Below the pieces are notes generated by a model. That model was not told the DNA's origin and ran no database searches. It saw only the letters and a list, made by a program, of their open reading frames with translations. Below are positions 1 to 8,868 of a stretch of 34,918 nt of DNA, piece after piece (position 1 is the stretch's first letter; each line of letters begins with the position of its first letter). Origin of the DNA: CAZNPL01 sp964574815 (GTDB lineage Bacteria > Planctomycetota > Phycisphaerae > UBA1845); assembly GCA_964574815.1 (NCBI GenBank), contig CAZNPL010000054.1, forward strand, positions 1-34,918, given 5' to 3'. The position numbers and the translations under genes are program-made.

Positions 1-239
1 CCAACACCAGACCCATCATAACACCAAGAAATACCGCGGAAACTGTCACGGACCCATGGCCGTTCACGCAGGAAAAATCCATGTACCGGCGTTATGCCGG
101 CTCCTCGGACGGCCTATTACCGGAATGAAGGGGCGGTCAAGTCCGACATCGGGTCGGATGGCTAGGCCCGTGACACAAGGTTTGGTCGACCGCGCCGAGT
201 GGGCTGATCAAAAAGACCAAAATCGAAGGAGGAACGTGG
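1..239. other. left-edge non-coding stretch
   Basis: No convincing gene is seen here. The short open frames on both strands have no ribosome binding site and no recognisable protein features. The last bases carry the ribosome binding site of the following secreted protein, AAGGAGGA at 226-233. The window edge may cut off an upstream gene. Confidence 0.5.
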
Positions 240-3200
240 ATGAACGCTTCAAGAACCGATCTCCGGGTCGTTGTCTTAGCCCTGGCGACCGTGTTGGGAG
301 TTGCCCCGGCAGCGCTGGCTGCCACTTGGCACGTGGATGACGACAACTGCCCGGGACCGGGCGACGGTTCGCTATGCAATCCGTTCTGCAGGATTCAGGA
401 CGCCGTGACTGCCGCTGCGCCCAGCGGCGACACGATCCTCGTGCGCGACGGCGACTACTTCGGCCCCATCAACCTGTCTACCAAAAACCTTCAACTGCGT
501 TCGGTCAACGGAGCCGGCACGACGTTTCTGCGCGGCGATCAGGTCAGCGTCGAGCAATCGACAATCGAAATCGACGGAGGCCAGGATGCATCGACGGTGA
601 TCCAGGGCTTCACGCTGACGGGCGCTATTGACCGCCGGAACAAGGCGATCACGGTCGAGAACAGCGCACCCACGTTCCTCAATTGCATCGTGGCCAATAA
701 CGAGTCCCCGAGCGACCTCAAAGGCGAGGGTGCCGGCGGCGCCGTCAGCATTCACAACGCCAGCCCCGCTTTCACCGATTGCATCTTCGAGAACAACAGG
801 GCCGGGCATAACGCCGGCGCCGTGCACGTTTTCGCGGACAGTGAGGCACCGCCGGCCCTGACCACATTTACATGCTGCACGTTTCGAAACAACTACGCCG
901 ATCATCAAGGCGGGGCAGTCTGGATCGTAAACAGCAACGGAGAAACGGAAGCATTCTTCGACGGTTGCCTGTTTTACGGGAACAGAGCCGTTGGTGAGCA
1001 AGGCTGGGACAGCGGCGGCCACGCCGTATCGATCGGTGGTGGGGGTAGCACGTTTAACGACTGCACGTTTCGAAATCATTCCAACGGCTGGTACGGCAGT
1101 GCCGCTGTGAACATCGTGAATGGTCCTGCTGCGACGACGTTTGAAGGGTGCCTGTTCCAGGACAATACCGACAGCAATTCACGTGGTCCGACGGCCATTC
1201 AGGTACACGGATCTAATGATCCCGACGGCGCCCCCTTGTACCTGCGACGATGCCGATTCGAAAACAATTACGGTAGTACCACTGTCGCGGTACTGGGGGG
1301 CAAGTCCCCCCGGGTCATCAGCGATTGCCAGTTCCTGAACAATGGAAGTGGAGGGAACGGCCCCGGAGCGCTGGAAATGACCCTGATTGCCGGGAAATAC
1401 CACGGTCACGTCTACAATACGCTGTTCCAGGGCAACTATTCCAACGGATACAATCATGGCGGGGCGGCTTCCAGCACCGGCGTGTACTGGGCAAACTGCC
1501 TGTTTGTCGATAATCATTCGACGTACGAGAATGGCACCGGCGCACTCATGCAAATCGCCAGTGCGATCCGAAACTGCACGTTTTACGGAAACACATCTCC
1601 CAATCCCCCGTATACGATCAACCGAGGTACATACCTGGACAACACCAGTAGTGTCCGCAACAGCATCATCTGGGGCAACGGTGGTGATGAAGTAGACGCA
1701 GCTAGTGTGAGCTTCTGCACGATCAACGGCGGCTACGCGGACGGCTCGTACATCCAAACGGCGGACCCGATGTTCGTCGATCCCGACGGGCCCGACGACG
1801 ATCTTTCCACGTGGCAGGACAACGACTTTTCCCTACTCCCCGGTTCGCCGGCCATTGACTCCGCCACGCCTTATGCACTGTTCGCCGACACGTACGACAT
1901 CGATGGGGACGGAGACGTGAACGAATGGACGCCGATCGACTACGCAGGCAATCCGCGGATTGCGGACGATCCCGACAAGCCTGATTGCGAAGCTTTCGGC
2001 GGTACAGCGTGCGGCACCGGTCCGCTTCCCGATATCGGCGCGTTCGAGGGACCGCCCGCCACGCCGATCATCATCGATCCGGTCAACGGCGACGGCTGCT
2101 CACCATTCGTGCCCACAGACGTAGACGGCGACGGTACTCCTGACGACGCGGACGTTTGCGACGGATACGACGACTGCCTCGATGGCGACGCTGATGGCAC
2201 ACCGGATGGCTGTGACGGCTGCCCCAACGACCCAAATAAGTCCGCACCGGGTATATGCGGCTGCGGACTTTCCGATGCGGATTCCGATAGCGACGGCACG
2301 CCCGATTGCGCTGATGGCTGCCCGAACGATCCCGCCAAAACCCATCTCGGCGCGTGTGGCTGCGGCGTTGCGGATGCTGACAGCGACAATGACGGCACCG
2401 CCGACTGCAACGACGGCTGCCCGCACGATCCAAACAAGACCGCTGCGGGTACCTGTGGTTGCGGAGTGGCGGATACGGATTCCGACGGCGACGCCATTGC
2501 CGACTGCAACGACGGGTGTCCGCTTGACCCCGATAAGCTCGCGCCAGGGCAGTGTGATTGCGGCTCGCCCGATACGGACACGGATGGCGACGGCACGGCC
2601 GACTGCAACGACGACTGCCCGAACGATCCGAACAAGACCGATCCGGGCCAATGTGATTGCGGTGCGAGCGAAAGTGATACTGACGGCGACGGCACGCCGG
2701 ACTGTATCGACAACTGTCCCACCGACGCGAACAAGACCGAACCGGGGCAGTGTAACTGCGGCGCTCTGGACACCGATTCGGACGGCGACGGCACGGCCGA
2801 TTGCAACGACGCGTGCCCGAGTGATCCAAACAAAACCTCTGTCGGGTTGTGCGGCTGCGGCGCGCTCGATACGGATTCCGACAATGACGGGACAGCCGAT
2901 TGCAACGACGGATGTCCGTCGGATCCGAACAAAACTGCACCGGGGCAGTGTGACTGCGGCACTCCCGACGCGGATTCCGATGGCGACGGCACGGCCGACT
3001 GCAATGACGGGTGCCCTGACGATGCCGGCAAGACGTCGGGCGGAGTATGCGGTTGCGGCGTAGCCGACGTGGACTCGGACCTAGATGGTGTCCTGGATTG
3101 TGTGGACCCCTGCCCGAACGATCCGGACAGCGACGGAGACGGCTTCGATGACTGCGAGGATGTATGTCCGACCGATCCGTTGAAGATCGACGCAGGTCAA

Positions 3201-5180
3201 TGCGGCTGCGATAACCTCGATACCGATACCGACGGTGACGGCACGGCTGACTGCAACGACGGATGCCCAAATGACGCAAACAAGATCGCACCGGACCAGT
3301 GCGGCTGCGGTGTCGCGGATACCGACGACGACGGCGACGGCACGGCCAATTGTGTTGACAGTTGTCCAAACGATGCGGACAAGGCAGATGCCGGCGTGTG
3401 CGGCTGCGGCATTCCGGATGTCGACAGCGATGGCGACGGTGCCGCTGATTGTATCGACCAATGCCCGACTGATCCGGAAAAGTCGGAACCGGGCCAATGT
3501 GGTTGCGGTCAGTCCGAAGAGGATGCGGACGGCGATGGTACTGCCGATTGCAACGATGGCTGTCCCGGCGACCCAGGTAAGACCGCGGAAGGAGCCTGCG
3601 GCTGTGGCGTGGCGGACACGGATTCCGATGGCGATGCTACTCCAGACTGTAATGACGACTGCCCGCTTGATTCGGCCAAGACTACGCCTGGATCGTGCGG
3701 TTGCGGCAACGCCGACACCGACAGCGACGGTGATGGTACGGCGGACTGCATTGATGAATGTCCCGACGACGCTGGTAAGGTTGAGGCAGGCGCCTGCGGT
3801 TGTGGTTTGCCGGACAGCGATGACGATGGCGACGGTGTCGCGAATTGCATTGACAACTGTCTGACTGCGCCGAATGCCGACCAGTTGGACTCCGACGGCG
3901 ACGGACTCGGCGATGTTTGCGACAATCAGCCGCCCGTTGCCGATACCGGGCCGGACCAGTCCGTAGATGAAGGCGCACTGGTTACGCTGGACGGCAGTTC
4001 CAGCAGTGACCCGGACGGTGATGCGCTCTCCTACACGTGGACGCAGATCGCGGGCCCGGGTGTTACGCTGGATACGTCGGACCCTGTTCACCCCACGTTT
4101 GTGGCGCCGCCAGTGCCGATGGGTGGTGCGACGGTGACAATCCAGCTCATCGTCGACGACGGGGAGTATTTCAGTGATCCGGCGGCCGTGAACATTGTTA
4201 TCAAAAATGTCAATCATGCGCCGGTGGCACTGGCCGGCGACGACCAGACGGTTGTTGAAGGTGCGCTGGTATCTATGTCGGGCATAGACAGTTACGACTC
4301 GGATGGCGATACGCTGACGTACGCATGGACCCAGGTCATGGGGCCGGCCGTGGCACTGTCGGGAGCAAACAGTGTCGACGCCACGTTCGTCGCACCACAA
4401 GTCGACAGTGCCGGTGAAACGCTGGTCTTCGCGTTAACGGTAAGTGACGGTGCGGCAGAGAGCACGGACTCCTTAATCGTGTTCGTGGAGAATTTCAATC
4501 ATGCGCCGGTCGCCGACGCCGGGGAAGACCAGACACGCGTCGAAGGTACGCAAGTCACGCTGGACGGAAGCGGCAGCAGCGATCCGGACGGCGACCCGTT
4601 GAGTTTCCAATGGATTCAGACCGCCGGGCCGTCCGTAGTCCTTTCCGGTGCATCGACGTCGGCGCCTGCGTTTACGGCTCCCGCTGTTGACGTCAGTGGG
4701 AGCGAGACGCTGGTCTTCGTGCTCACGGTAGACGACGGGCAGGGCGGTACCGCGACTGACGAAGTCACGATCACGGTTCTGGATACCAACGCTCCACCGG
4801 CTTGCGAACTGGCCCAGCCGAGCAAGCCGATGCTGTGGCCTCCGAACCATAAGCTGGTTGCTATCGCAATCGAGGAGGTTCGCGATCCTGAAAACAGCGA
4901 CGTGAACATCACCGTGATCGGCGTGACACAGGATGAGCCCATCAACGGACTTGGAGACGGCGACACGTCGCCGGACGCCGTGGTCCAGGAAGGCGCTGTC
5001 CTGATTCGGTCGGAACGTTCCGGCCTCGGCAACGGACGCGTCTATCACCTACACTTCCAGGCCGATGACGGCGCCGGCGGCACGTGCACCGGCGTGGTCA
5101 GCGTCTGCGTCCCGCATGACAAGGGCAAGGGTGCACAGTGTACGGATGATGGACAAATCTATGACTCGTTAGCACCGTAG
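240..5180 (+). CDS. giant secreted right-handed beta-helix protein with TSP3-like and PKD-like repeats
   Basis: Predicted exported protein of 1646 residues. The start ATG is placed by AAGGAGGA 6 nt upstream, and it opens a clear Sec signal peptide (hydrophobic residues about 10-25, likely cut after ALA at 27). Residues about 30-600 form a parallel beta-helix, shown by recurring C-x-F-x-N-N/G turns such as 'CTFRNNYAD'. This part ends in the typical 'GSPAIDSA ... DIGAFE' signature. Residues about 645-1225 hold some 17 Asp-rich, Ca-binding thrombospondin-type-3-like units with a 33-residue period and CGCG/CP cysteines. Three PKD/Ig-like domains follow (about 1230-1525, 'SSSDPDGDxLSYxW'). The C-terminal module begins 'LWPPNHKL' (about 1531) and ends 'VPHD'. 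There is no PEP-CTERM or other obvious sorting tail. A surface or extracellular structural, adhesive or polysaccharide-binding role is likely; the substrate is unknown. Identical protein architecture is common in planctomycetes. Confidence 0.9.
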   Translation: MNASRTDLRVVVLALATVLGVAPAALAATWHVDDDNCPGPGDGSLCNPFCRIQDAVTAAAPSGDTILVRDGDYFGPINLSTKNLQLRSVNGAGTTFLRGDQVSVEQSTIEIDGGQDASTVIQGFTLTGAIDRRNKAITVENSAPTFLNCIVANNESPSDLKGEGAGGAVSIHNASPAFTDCIFENNRAGHNAGAVHVFADSEAPPALTTFTCCTFRNNYADHQGGAVWIVNSNGETEAFFDGCLFYGNRAVGEQGWDSGGHAVSIGGGGSTFNDCTFRNHSNGWYGSAAVNIVNGPAATTFEGCLFQDNTDSNSRGPTAIQVHGSNDPDGAPLYLRRCRFENNYGSTTVAVLGGKSPRVISDCQFLNNGSGGNGPGALEMTLIAGKYHGHVYNTLFQGNYSNGYNHGGAASSTGVYWANCLFVDNHSTYENGTGALMQIASAIRNCTFYGNTSPNPPYTINRGTYLDNTSSVRNSIIWGNGGDEVDAASVSFCTINGGYADGSYIQTADPMFVDPDGPDDDLSTWQDNDFSLLPGSPAIDSATPYALFADTYDIDGDGDVNEWTPIDYAGNPRIADDPDKPDCEAFGGTACGTGPLPDIGAFEGPPATPIIIDPVNGDGCSPFVPTDVDGDGTPDDADVCDGYDDCLDGDADGTPDGCDGCPNDPNKSAPGICGCGLSDADSDSDGTPDCADGCPNDPAKTHLGACGCGVADADSDNDGTADCNDGCPHDPNKTAAGTCGCGVADTDSDGDAIADCNDGCPLDPDKLAPGQCDCGSPDTDTDGDGTADCNDDCPNDPNKTDPGQCDCGASESDTDGDGTPDCIDNCPTDANKTEPGQCNCGALDTDSDGDGTADCNDACPSDPNKTSVGLCGCGALDTDSDNDGTADCNDGCPSDPNKTAPGQCDCGTPDADSDGDGTADCNDGCPDDAGKTSGGVCGCGVADVDSDLDGVLDCVDPCPNDPDSDGDGFDDCEDVCPTDPLKIDAGQCGCDNLDTDTDGDGTADCNDGCPNDANKIAPDQCGCGVADTDDDGDGTANCVDSCPNDADKADAGVCGCGIPDVDSDGDGAADCIDQCPTDPEKSEPGQCGCGQSEEDADGDGTADCNDGCPGDPGKTAEGACGCGVADTDSDGDATPDCNDDCPLDSAKTTPGSCGCGNADTDSDGDGTADCIDECPDDAGKVEAGACGCGLPDSDDDGDGVANCIDNCLTAPNADQLDSDGDGLGDVCDNQPPVADTGPDQSVDEGALVTLDGSSSSDPDGDALSYTWTQIAGPGVTLDTSDPVHPTFVAPPVPMGGATVTIQLIVDDGEYFSDPAAVNIVIKNVNHAPVALAGDDQTVVEGALVSMSGIDSYDSDGDTLTYAWTQVMGPAVALSGANSVDATFVAPQVDSAGETLVFALTVSDGAAESTDSLIVFVENFNHAPVADAGEDQTRVEGTQVTLDGSGSSDPDGDPLSFQWIQTAGPSVVLSGASTSAPAFTAPAVDVSGSETLVFVLTVDDGQGGTATDEVTITVLDTNAPPACELAQPSKPMLWPPNHKLVAIAIEEVRDPENSDVNITVIGVTQDEPINGLGDGDTSPDAVVQEGAVLIRSERSGLGNGRVYHLHFQADDGAGGTCTGVVSVCVPHDKGKGAQCTDDGQIYDSLAP
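2219..3930 (+). repeat. in-gene tandem repeat encoding TSP3-like units (about 99-nt period)
   Basis: Within the secreted protein, about 17 consecutive units encode a pattern like CGCGxxDxDSDGDGTxDCxDxCPxDPxKTxxG. Most units are 33 residues (99 nt). One shorter unit, around 3110-3180, lacks the CGCG half. The DxDxDG stretches are typical calcium-binding loops, and the paired cysteines probably form disulfides. Copies differ at the DNA level but remain strongly related, which suggests growth by duplication or unequal exchange. Confidence 0.9.
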
Positions 5181-5300
5181 CGAGCCACAGTGAACAAAGG
5201 GGGCACGTTGCGGCCTGGTGCGTCTGACGCGCCGGGCCGCGTGCGTTTGGCATCACACTCCGCGCGACGGCGCAACAGAGAACGCGGTCTGGCGGCGATG

Positions 5301-6182
5301 TCAGTCGTCACCGCGTTCGTGGGGCTCGACGTGGACGAGCACGTCGTAGACGCGACGGACCCTGGTGCGGATCCGATCCTTGACGGCGTGAGCGAGCGTG
5401 TGGGCGTCGTCCAGGCGCATGTTGCCGTCGACCTCGATGTGCATGTCGACGAGGTAGACGGTTCCCATTTTGCGGGCGAGAACCTTTTCGACGCGATGCA
5501 CGCCCGGAACGGCCGCCGCCGCGTCGGTCACGTCGGCGAGAAACTCGGGGCCGGGCTGGGTGTCCATCAGTTCGAGGAGGGCCTTTCTGGTAAAGCGGGT
5601 TCCGTTGAACGCAATGACCAGCGACGCGGCGATCGCGGCCCAGTCGTCGGCGACCTCGTAGCCCGGCCCGAACAGGATGCTGATCGAAATGCCGATCGCA
5701 GCGATCAATGACGTGATGGCGTCGCTTCGATGGTGCCAAGCGTCGGCCGTGACGGCCGTGCTGTGGATTCGGCGCCCCACGCGGGCGGAGATGCGGAACA
5801 TGGTCTCCTTGACGATGATGACGCCGGCGATCACGAAAAGCGTGAACGGGGCCGGAGCGTGGCGTGGCGCCAGGATCTCATGGATGGCGCCGGCGACGAT
5901 GCCGACGGCGGCCCCGATCAGCAACAGCCCGACCGCCAGGGTGGCCAGCGGTTCGGCCTTGCCGTGACCGTAGGGATGATTGTCGTCCGGCGGGCGCGCC
6001 GAGACGGTGAGGCCGCCCCACACGATGGCCGAACTGGCGACGTCGGAGAACGACTCGACGGCGTCGGCGACCAGGGCAGCGGAGTGGCCGACGATGCCCG
6101 ACACGAGTTTGACCGTGGCCAGTGCGGCGCTGGCGGCCATGCCGAACAGGGAGATGCGCAATCCGGGGCGAAGGTCGGGCAT
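5301..6182 (-). CDS. cation diffusion facilitator (CDF) family metal transporter
   Basis: Inner-membrane divalent metal/proton antiporter of the CDF family, which exports Zn, Fe, Mn, Co or similar ions from the cytoplasm. The protein shows the canonical 'LVADAVESFSDV' segment in TM2 and the 'TADAWHHRSDAITS' HxxxD motif in TM5. These are the two halves of the transport metal site. The segment after TM2 carries the 'HPYGHGKAE' signature. A cytoplasmic C-terminal domain (about residues 205-290) has the ferredoxin-like fold pattern 'VHRVEKVLARKMGTVYLVDMHIEVD'. I place the start at ATG 6182 (MPDLRPGLRIS), giving 293 residues, the normal family length. A GTG start at 6362 would add 60 Pro/Thr/Glu-rich residues and overlap the upstream thioesterase gene. 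No strong ribosome binding site is visible for either. It is last in a three-gene minus-strand cluster. Confidence 0.9.
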   Translation of the reverse strand: MPDLRPGLRISLFGMAASAALATVKLVSGIVGHSAALVADAVESFSDVASSAIVWGGLTVSARPPDDNHPYGHGKAEPLATLAVGLLLIGAAVGIVAGAIHEILAPRHAPAPFTLFVIAGVIIVKETMFRISARVGRRIHSTAVTADAWHHRSDAITSLIAAIGISISILFGPGYEVADDWAAIAASLVIAFNGTRFTRKALLELMDTQPGPEFLADVTDAAAAVPGVHRVEKVLARKMGTVYLVDMHIEVDGNMRLDDAHTLAHAVKDRIRTRVRRVYDVLVHVEPHERGDD

Positions 6183-6304
6183 CGTGTCGTGTTTATCGGG
6201 ACATCGGTCGGGTACCTGAACCGGGGCTTCTCGTGTCGGACGGCACGTGGCGGGGGAGGGCGTTTGGGTTTCGGTCGGCGGGGCCTCGTTGGCTTGGGTC
6301 GCCG

Positions 6305-6745
6305 TCACCTGCTCCCCCTCTGCACGGCATGCCTCGGTCTCACCCTCTGGCGGATCGACCACAGGCGGTCGGGCATTACACGTAGCTTGCCGTCTCGCCC
6401 AACGCAGGCGAGCGTGGTATTCGCCTCGCTGGTAGTACGGCCATCGACGAGGAACTCGTACGCGTGATCGATGCGCGTCCGCGTGAACCGCTCGATCGTG
6501 GTGCGGACGGTGACGACATCATCGTAACGAATCGGAAGACGATACCGGCAGGAGAGCTTGGCCACGACGAAGAAGACGCCTTCCCGCTCGAGGTCGCGAT
6601 AGCGATAGCCCTGGGCACGAAGGGCTTCCGTGCGGGCCTCCTCGAGGTATTCGAGGTACCTGGCGTGGTGCAGGTATCCCATGGAGTCGCACTCGGCGTA
6701 GCGAACGCGAATCTGATGTTCGAATGCTTCCGGGCCGTCGGACAT
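6305..6745 (-). CDS. YbgC/FadM-type acyl-CoA thioesterase (hot-dog fold)
   Basis: Small cytoplasmic 4HBT-superfamily thioesterase of 146 residues that hydrolyses acyl-CoA or acyl-ACP thioesters. The N-terminal signature 'RVRYAECDSMGYLHHARYLE' contains the catalytic Asp and the G-x-x-x-H/N pattern of the YbgC family. The middle of the protein (ATTIERFTRTRIDHAYEF-like region) matches the hot-dog beta-sheet. The start is set at ATG 6745 (MSDGPEAFEHQ), 31 bases after the M28 peptidase stop. The longer frame from 6820 would overlap that gene. Same strand and close spacing suggest co-transcription with the M28 peptidase and the CDF transporter. The substrate cannot be told from the sequence. Confidence 0.85.
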   Translation of the reverse strand: MSDGPEAFEHQIRVRYAECDSMGYLHHARYLEYLEEARTEALRAQGYRYRDLEREGVFFVVAKLSCRYRLPIRYDDVVTVRTTIERFTRTRIDHAYEFLVDGRTTSEANTTLACVGRDGKLRVMPDRLWSIRQRVRPRHAVQRGSR

Positions 6746-6776
6746 GAATGGGCTCGCCGCGTGCTCCGCCGGTGCT

Positions 6777-8633
6777 CTATCGCTCCGCAAGTTCCAAGTC
6801 CAGCTCGACCTCGTCCTCACCCCTGACGACGATCACCGTGACTCTATCGCCGGCCTTCCTGTCTCGCAATGCGCTCATGTAATCGTGGATGTTGTTGACT
6901 TTCGTGTCGTCGATTCGAACGATCCGGTCGCCTTCGTGCATACCGGCTGCAACGGCCGGCCCGTCCTCCAGCACGCCCTCCACTTTCATGCCGGGGCCGT
7001 CGTCGGACATGTAGCCGGGCATGATGCCCATCACGACGCGGGGCGCCTGCCCGAACATGGTGGCCCGCTCCTGCACCCGGAAGTAGGTCGGGCGTTCGTC
7101 AGTGTTGATGATCTCCTCGGCGATCGCGACCACCACGTCCGTCACGCGCGCCCCGCCCTCGGCGTTCACCCTATCCGCGTCATCGGAGGGCCGATGATAG
7201 TCCTCATGCAAGCCGGTAAAGAAGTGCAGTGAAGGGATCTTCTTGCGGTAGAAGTGGGTGTGGTCGCTGGGGCCGAGGGCACTCTTGTCGCCGCGGAGTT
7301 GCAGGCCTGCGCTCTGGACGATCCGCGGAATCATCTCCTCGAATTCGACAGCCGCTTTGGTCCCGAAGACCTGAAGCGTCTCGTCGTCGAGGCGGCCGAT
7401 CATGTCCATATTGAGCATGGCGACGATCTGGTCGAGCGCGACGGGCGGGTTGTTGACAAAATGGCGGCTGCCGTGCAGCCCGGTCTCCTCTCCGGTGAAC
7501 GCGACCAGTAGAACGCTGCGCCGCAACGGGCGGCGATCGTGCAGCATGCGGGCGGCCTCGATCACGCCGGCCGTGCCCGAGGCGTTGTCATCGGCACCGT
7601 TGTGAATCTCGGGTTGACGGGAGAAGAGTGCGCCGAACATGCGTCGTGGCGCGATGCGGCCGATGTGATCGTAGTGGGCGCCGATCACGACGTACTCGTC
7701 CGCGAGCGGACCGTCCCCGCGGATCAGGCCGACAACGTTTCGGACTTCGGCCATTTGTGAGACGACGCCCGCCTTGGCCGACAAGCGCACGCCGGAAAGC
7801 GGGGTCGAGACGAACTCGCCTTCGTCGACCCTGGCCTGAAGCTGATCCAGCGTCTCGGCGCCGCCGGCGGCGAGCATGGCCTCGGCCAGTTCGCGGGTGA
7901 TATGGAACGCGGGCAGGCCGTAAGCGTCGGGCGATGATGAGAAGGGCACGAGGCCCTCGTTTTCGCCCTCGTCGCGATTCACGATGAGGACGGCGGCGGC
8001 CCCGCGCTCATCCGCCTCGTAGACTTTGCTCCTGAACATGGCGTGACGAATGTTCGTGCGGTCGTCGTCCCAGTCGGCGGGCATCCGACGGAGCACGAGG
8101 ACGGCCTTACCCTCGACGTCGAAGTCTTTGTAGTCGTCGTGGTTGTCGTTCTCGTTGACGATGCCGTAGCCCGCGAACACCACGTCGGCCTCGAATTCAC
8201 CGTCGCTGGAGAACGAGAAGGGGATGTAGTCGGTCCCGCGCACCGGGTCGGCATCGACCCCGGACAGCTCGAAGTACCCGTCGTCAACCAGCTCGCGCTC
8301 GGTGGCCACTTCGAAGGTCTGAAAGTAGGAACCGCCCTCGATTCCGGGCTCGACGCCGAGGGTGGCGAACTGCCCGGCGATGTAGCCGGCGGCGATGTCG
8401 ATCCCCGGAGTGCCGATCCCGCGCCCGGCCAGCGTGTCATGGGCCAGGAACTCGACGTGGGCTCGGAAATCATCCGGGTTGACGCCCGTGGACACGATCG
8501 GGGGCGCCGTTGTTAGTCGGGATTGCGTATGGGCGGTATCCTCATGCGACTTGGCCGCACAGCCGGTGATAAATGCCAACATGACGGCGGCGAGCCCAAG
8601 CCCGCGCAGGCGGCGTGGCTGATTTCCGTTCAT
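6777..8633 (-). CDS. M28 family zinc aminopeptidase lipoprotein with PA and PDZ domains
   Basis: Exported metallopeptidase of 618 residues. The start ATG 8633 has GGAG 8 nt upstream and opens a lipoprotein signal peptide with lipobox 'ITGC', so it is probably membrane-tethered outside the cytoplasm. Order of parts: N-terminal cap; protease-associated (PA) region about residues 120-270 ('VVFAGYGIV', 'GKAVLVLRRMP', 'AAAVLIVN'); M28 catalytic domain about 285-520; PDZ domain about 530-615 ('GVLEDGPAVAAGMHEGDRIV'). The di-zinc ligand motifs are all present: 'GAHYDHIG' (His320 region), 'ADDNASGT', 'GEETGLHGS', 'NMDMIGRL' and 'SDHTHFY'. It is therefore likely active, releasing N-terminal residues from peptides. 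It is the first gene of a minus-strand cluster with the thioesterase and CDF transporter, and it is divergent from the TPR membrane protein. Confidence 0.93.
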   Translation of the reverse strand: MNGNQPRRLRGLGLAAVMLAFITGCAAKSHEDTAHTQSRLTTAPPIVSTGVNPDDFRAHVEFLAHDTLAGRGIGTPGIDIAAGYIAGQFATLGVEPGIEGGSYFQTFEVATERELVDDGYFELSGVDADPVRGTDYIPFSFSSDGEFEADVVFAGYGIVNENDNHDDYKDFDVEGKAVLVLRRMPADWDDDRTNIRHAMFRSKVYEADERGAAAVLIVNRDEGENEGLVPFSSSPDAYGLPAFHITRELAEAMLAAGGAETLDQLQARVDEGEFVSTPLSGVRLSAKAGVVSQMAEVRNVVGLIRGDGPLADEYVVIGAHYDHIGRIAPRRMFGALFSRQPEIHNGADDNASGTAGVIEAARMLHDRRPLRRSVLLVAFTGEETGLHGSRHFVNNPPVALDQIVAMLNMDMIGRLDDETLQVFGTKAAVEFEEMIPRIVQSAGLQLRGDKSALGPSDHTHFYRKKIPSLHFFTGLHEDYHRPSDDADRVNAEGGARVTDVVVAIAEEIINTDERPTYFRVQERATMFGQAPRVVMGIMPGYMSDDGPGMKVEGVLEDGPAVAAGMHEGDRIVRIDDTKVNNIHDYMSALRDRKAGDRVTVIVVRGEDEVELDLELAER

Positions 8634-8868
8634 GCGTCTGTCTCCAATCGGGAAGAGCCTGATGATGGTTCGTACGCTGCAATCATAGCGCCGACTGGAA
8701 CATCGGCCCAATCAAGGTGACCACGCCCGATGGTATGCGTGCGCGTGCGGGCCACTGACAAGCGTAACCGGCGAGCATAGACTCTGGTGTAAATAGTTGT
8801 CCAGGTGATGCACCCGACGGCCGCAGCGGAGACGCCGCCGTTCGGGCGACGCATCGAAGTGCGAACGC

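Noticed and set aside
2083..3369. long antisense frames under the TSP3 repeats (also 1940-3031 and 3081-4400)
   Set aside because: Generated by the 99-nt repeat and GC bias; Ser/Arg-rich repeats mirror the sense strand.
5209..5240. terminator between the convergent secreted-protein and CDF genes
   Set aside because: GCGGCC...GGCCGC arms can pair, but there is no T-run on either strand; too weak to list.
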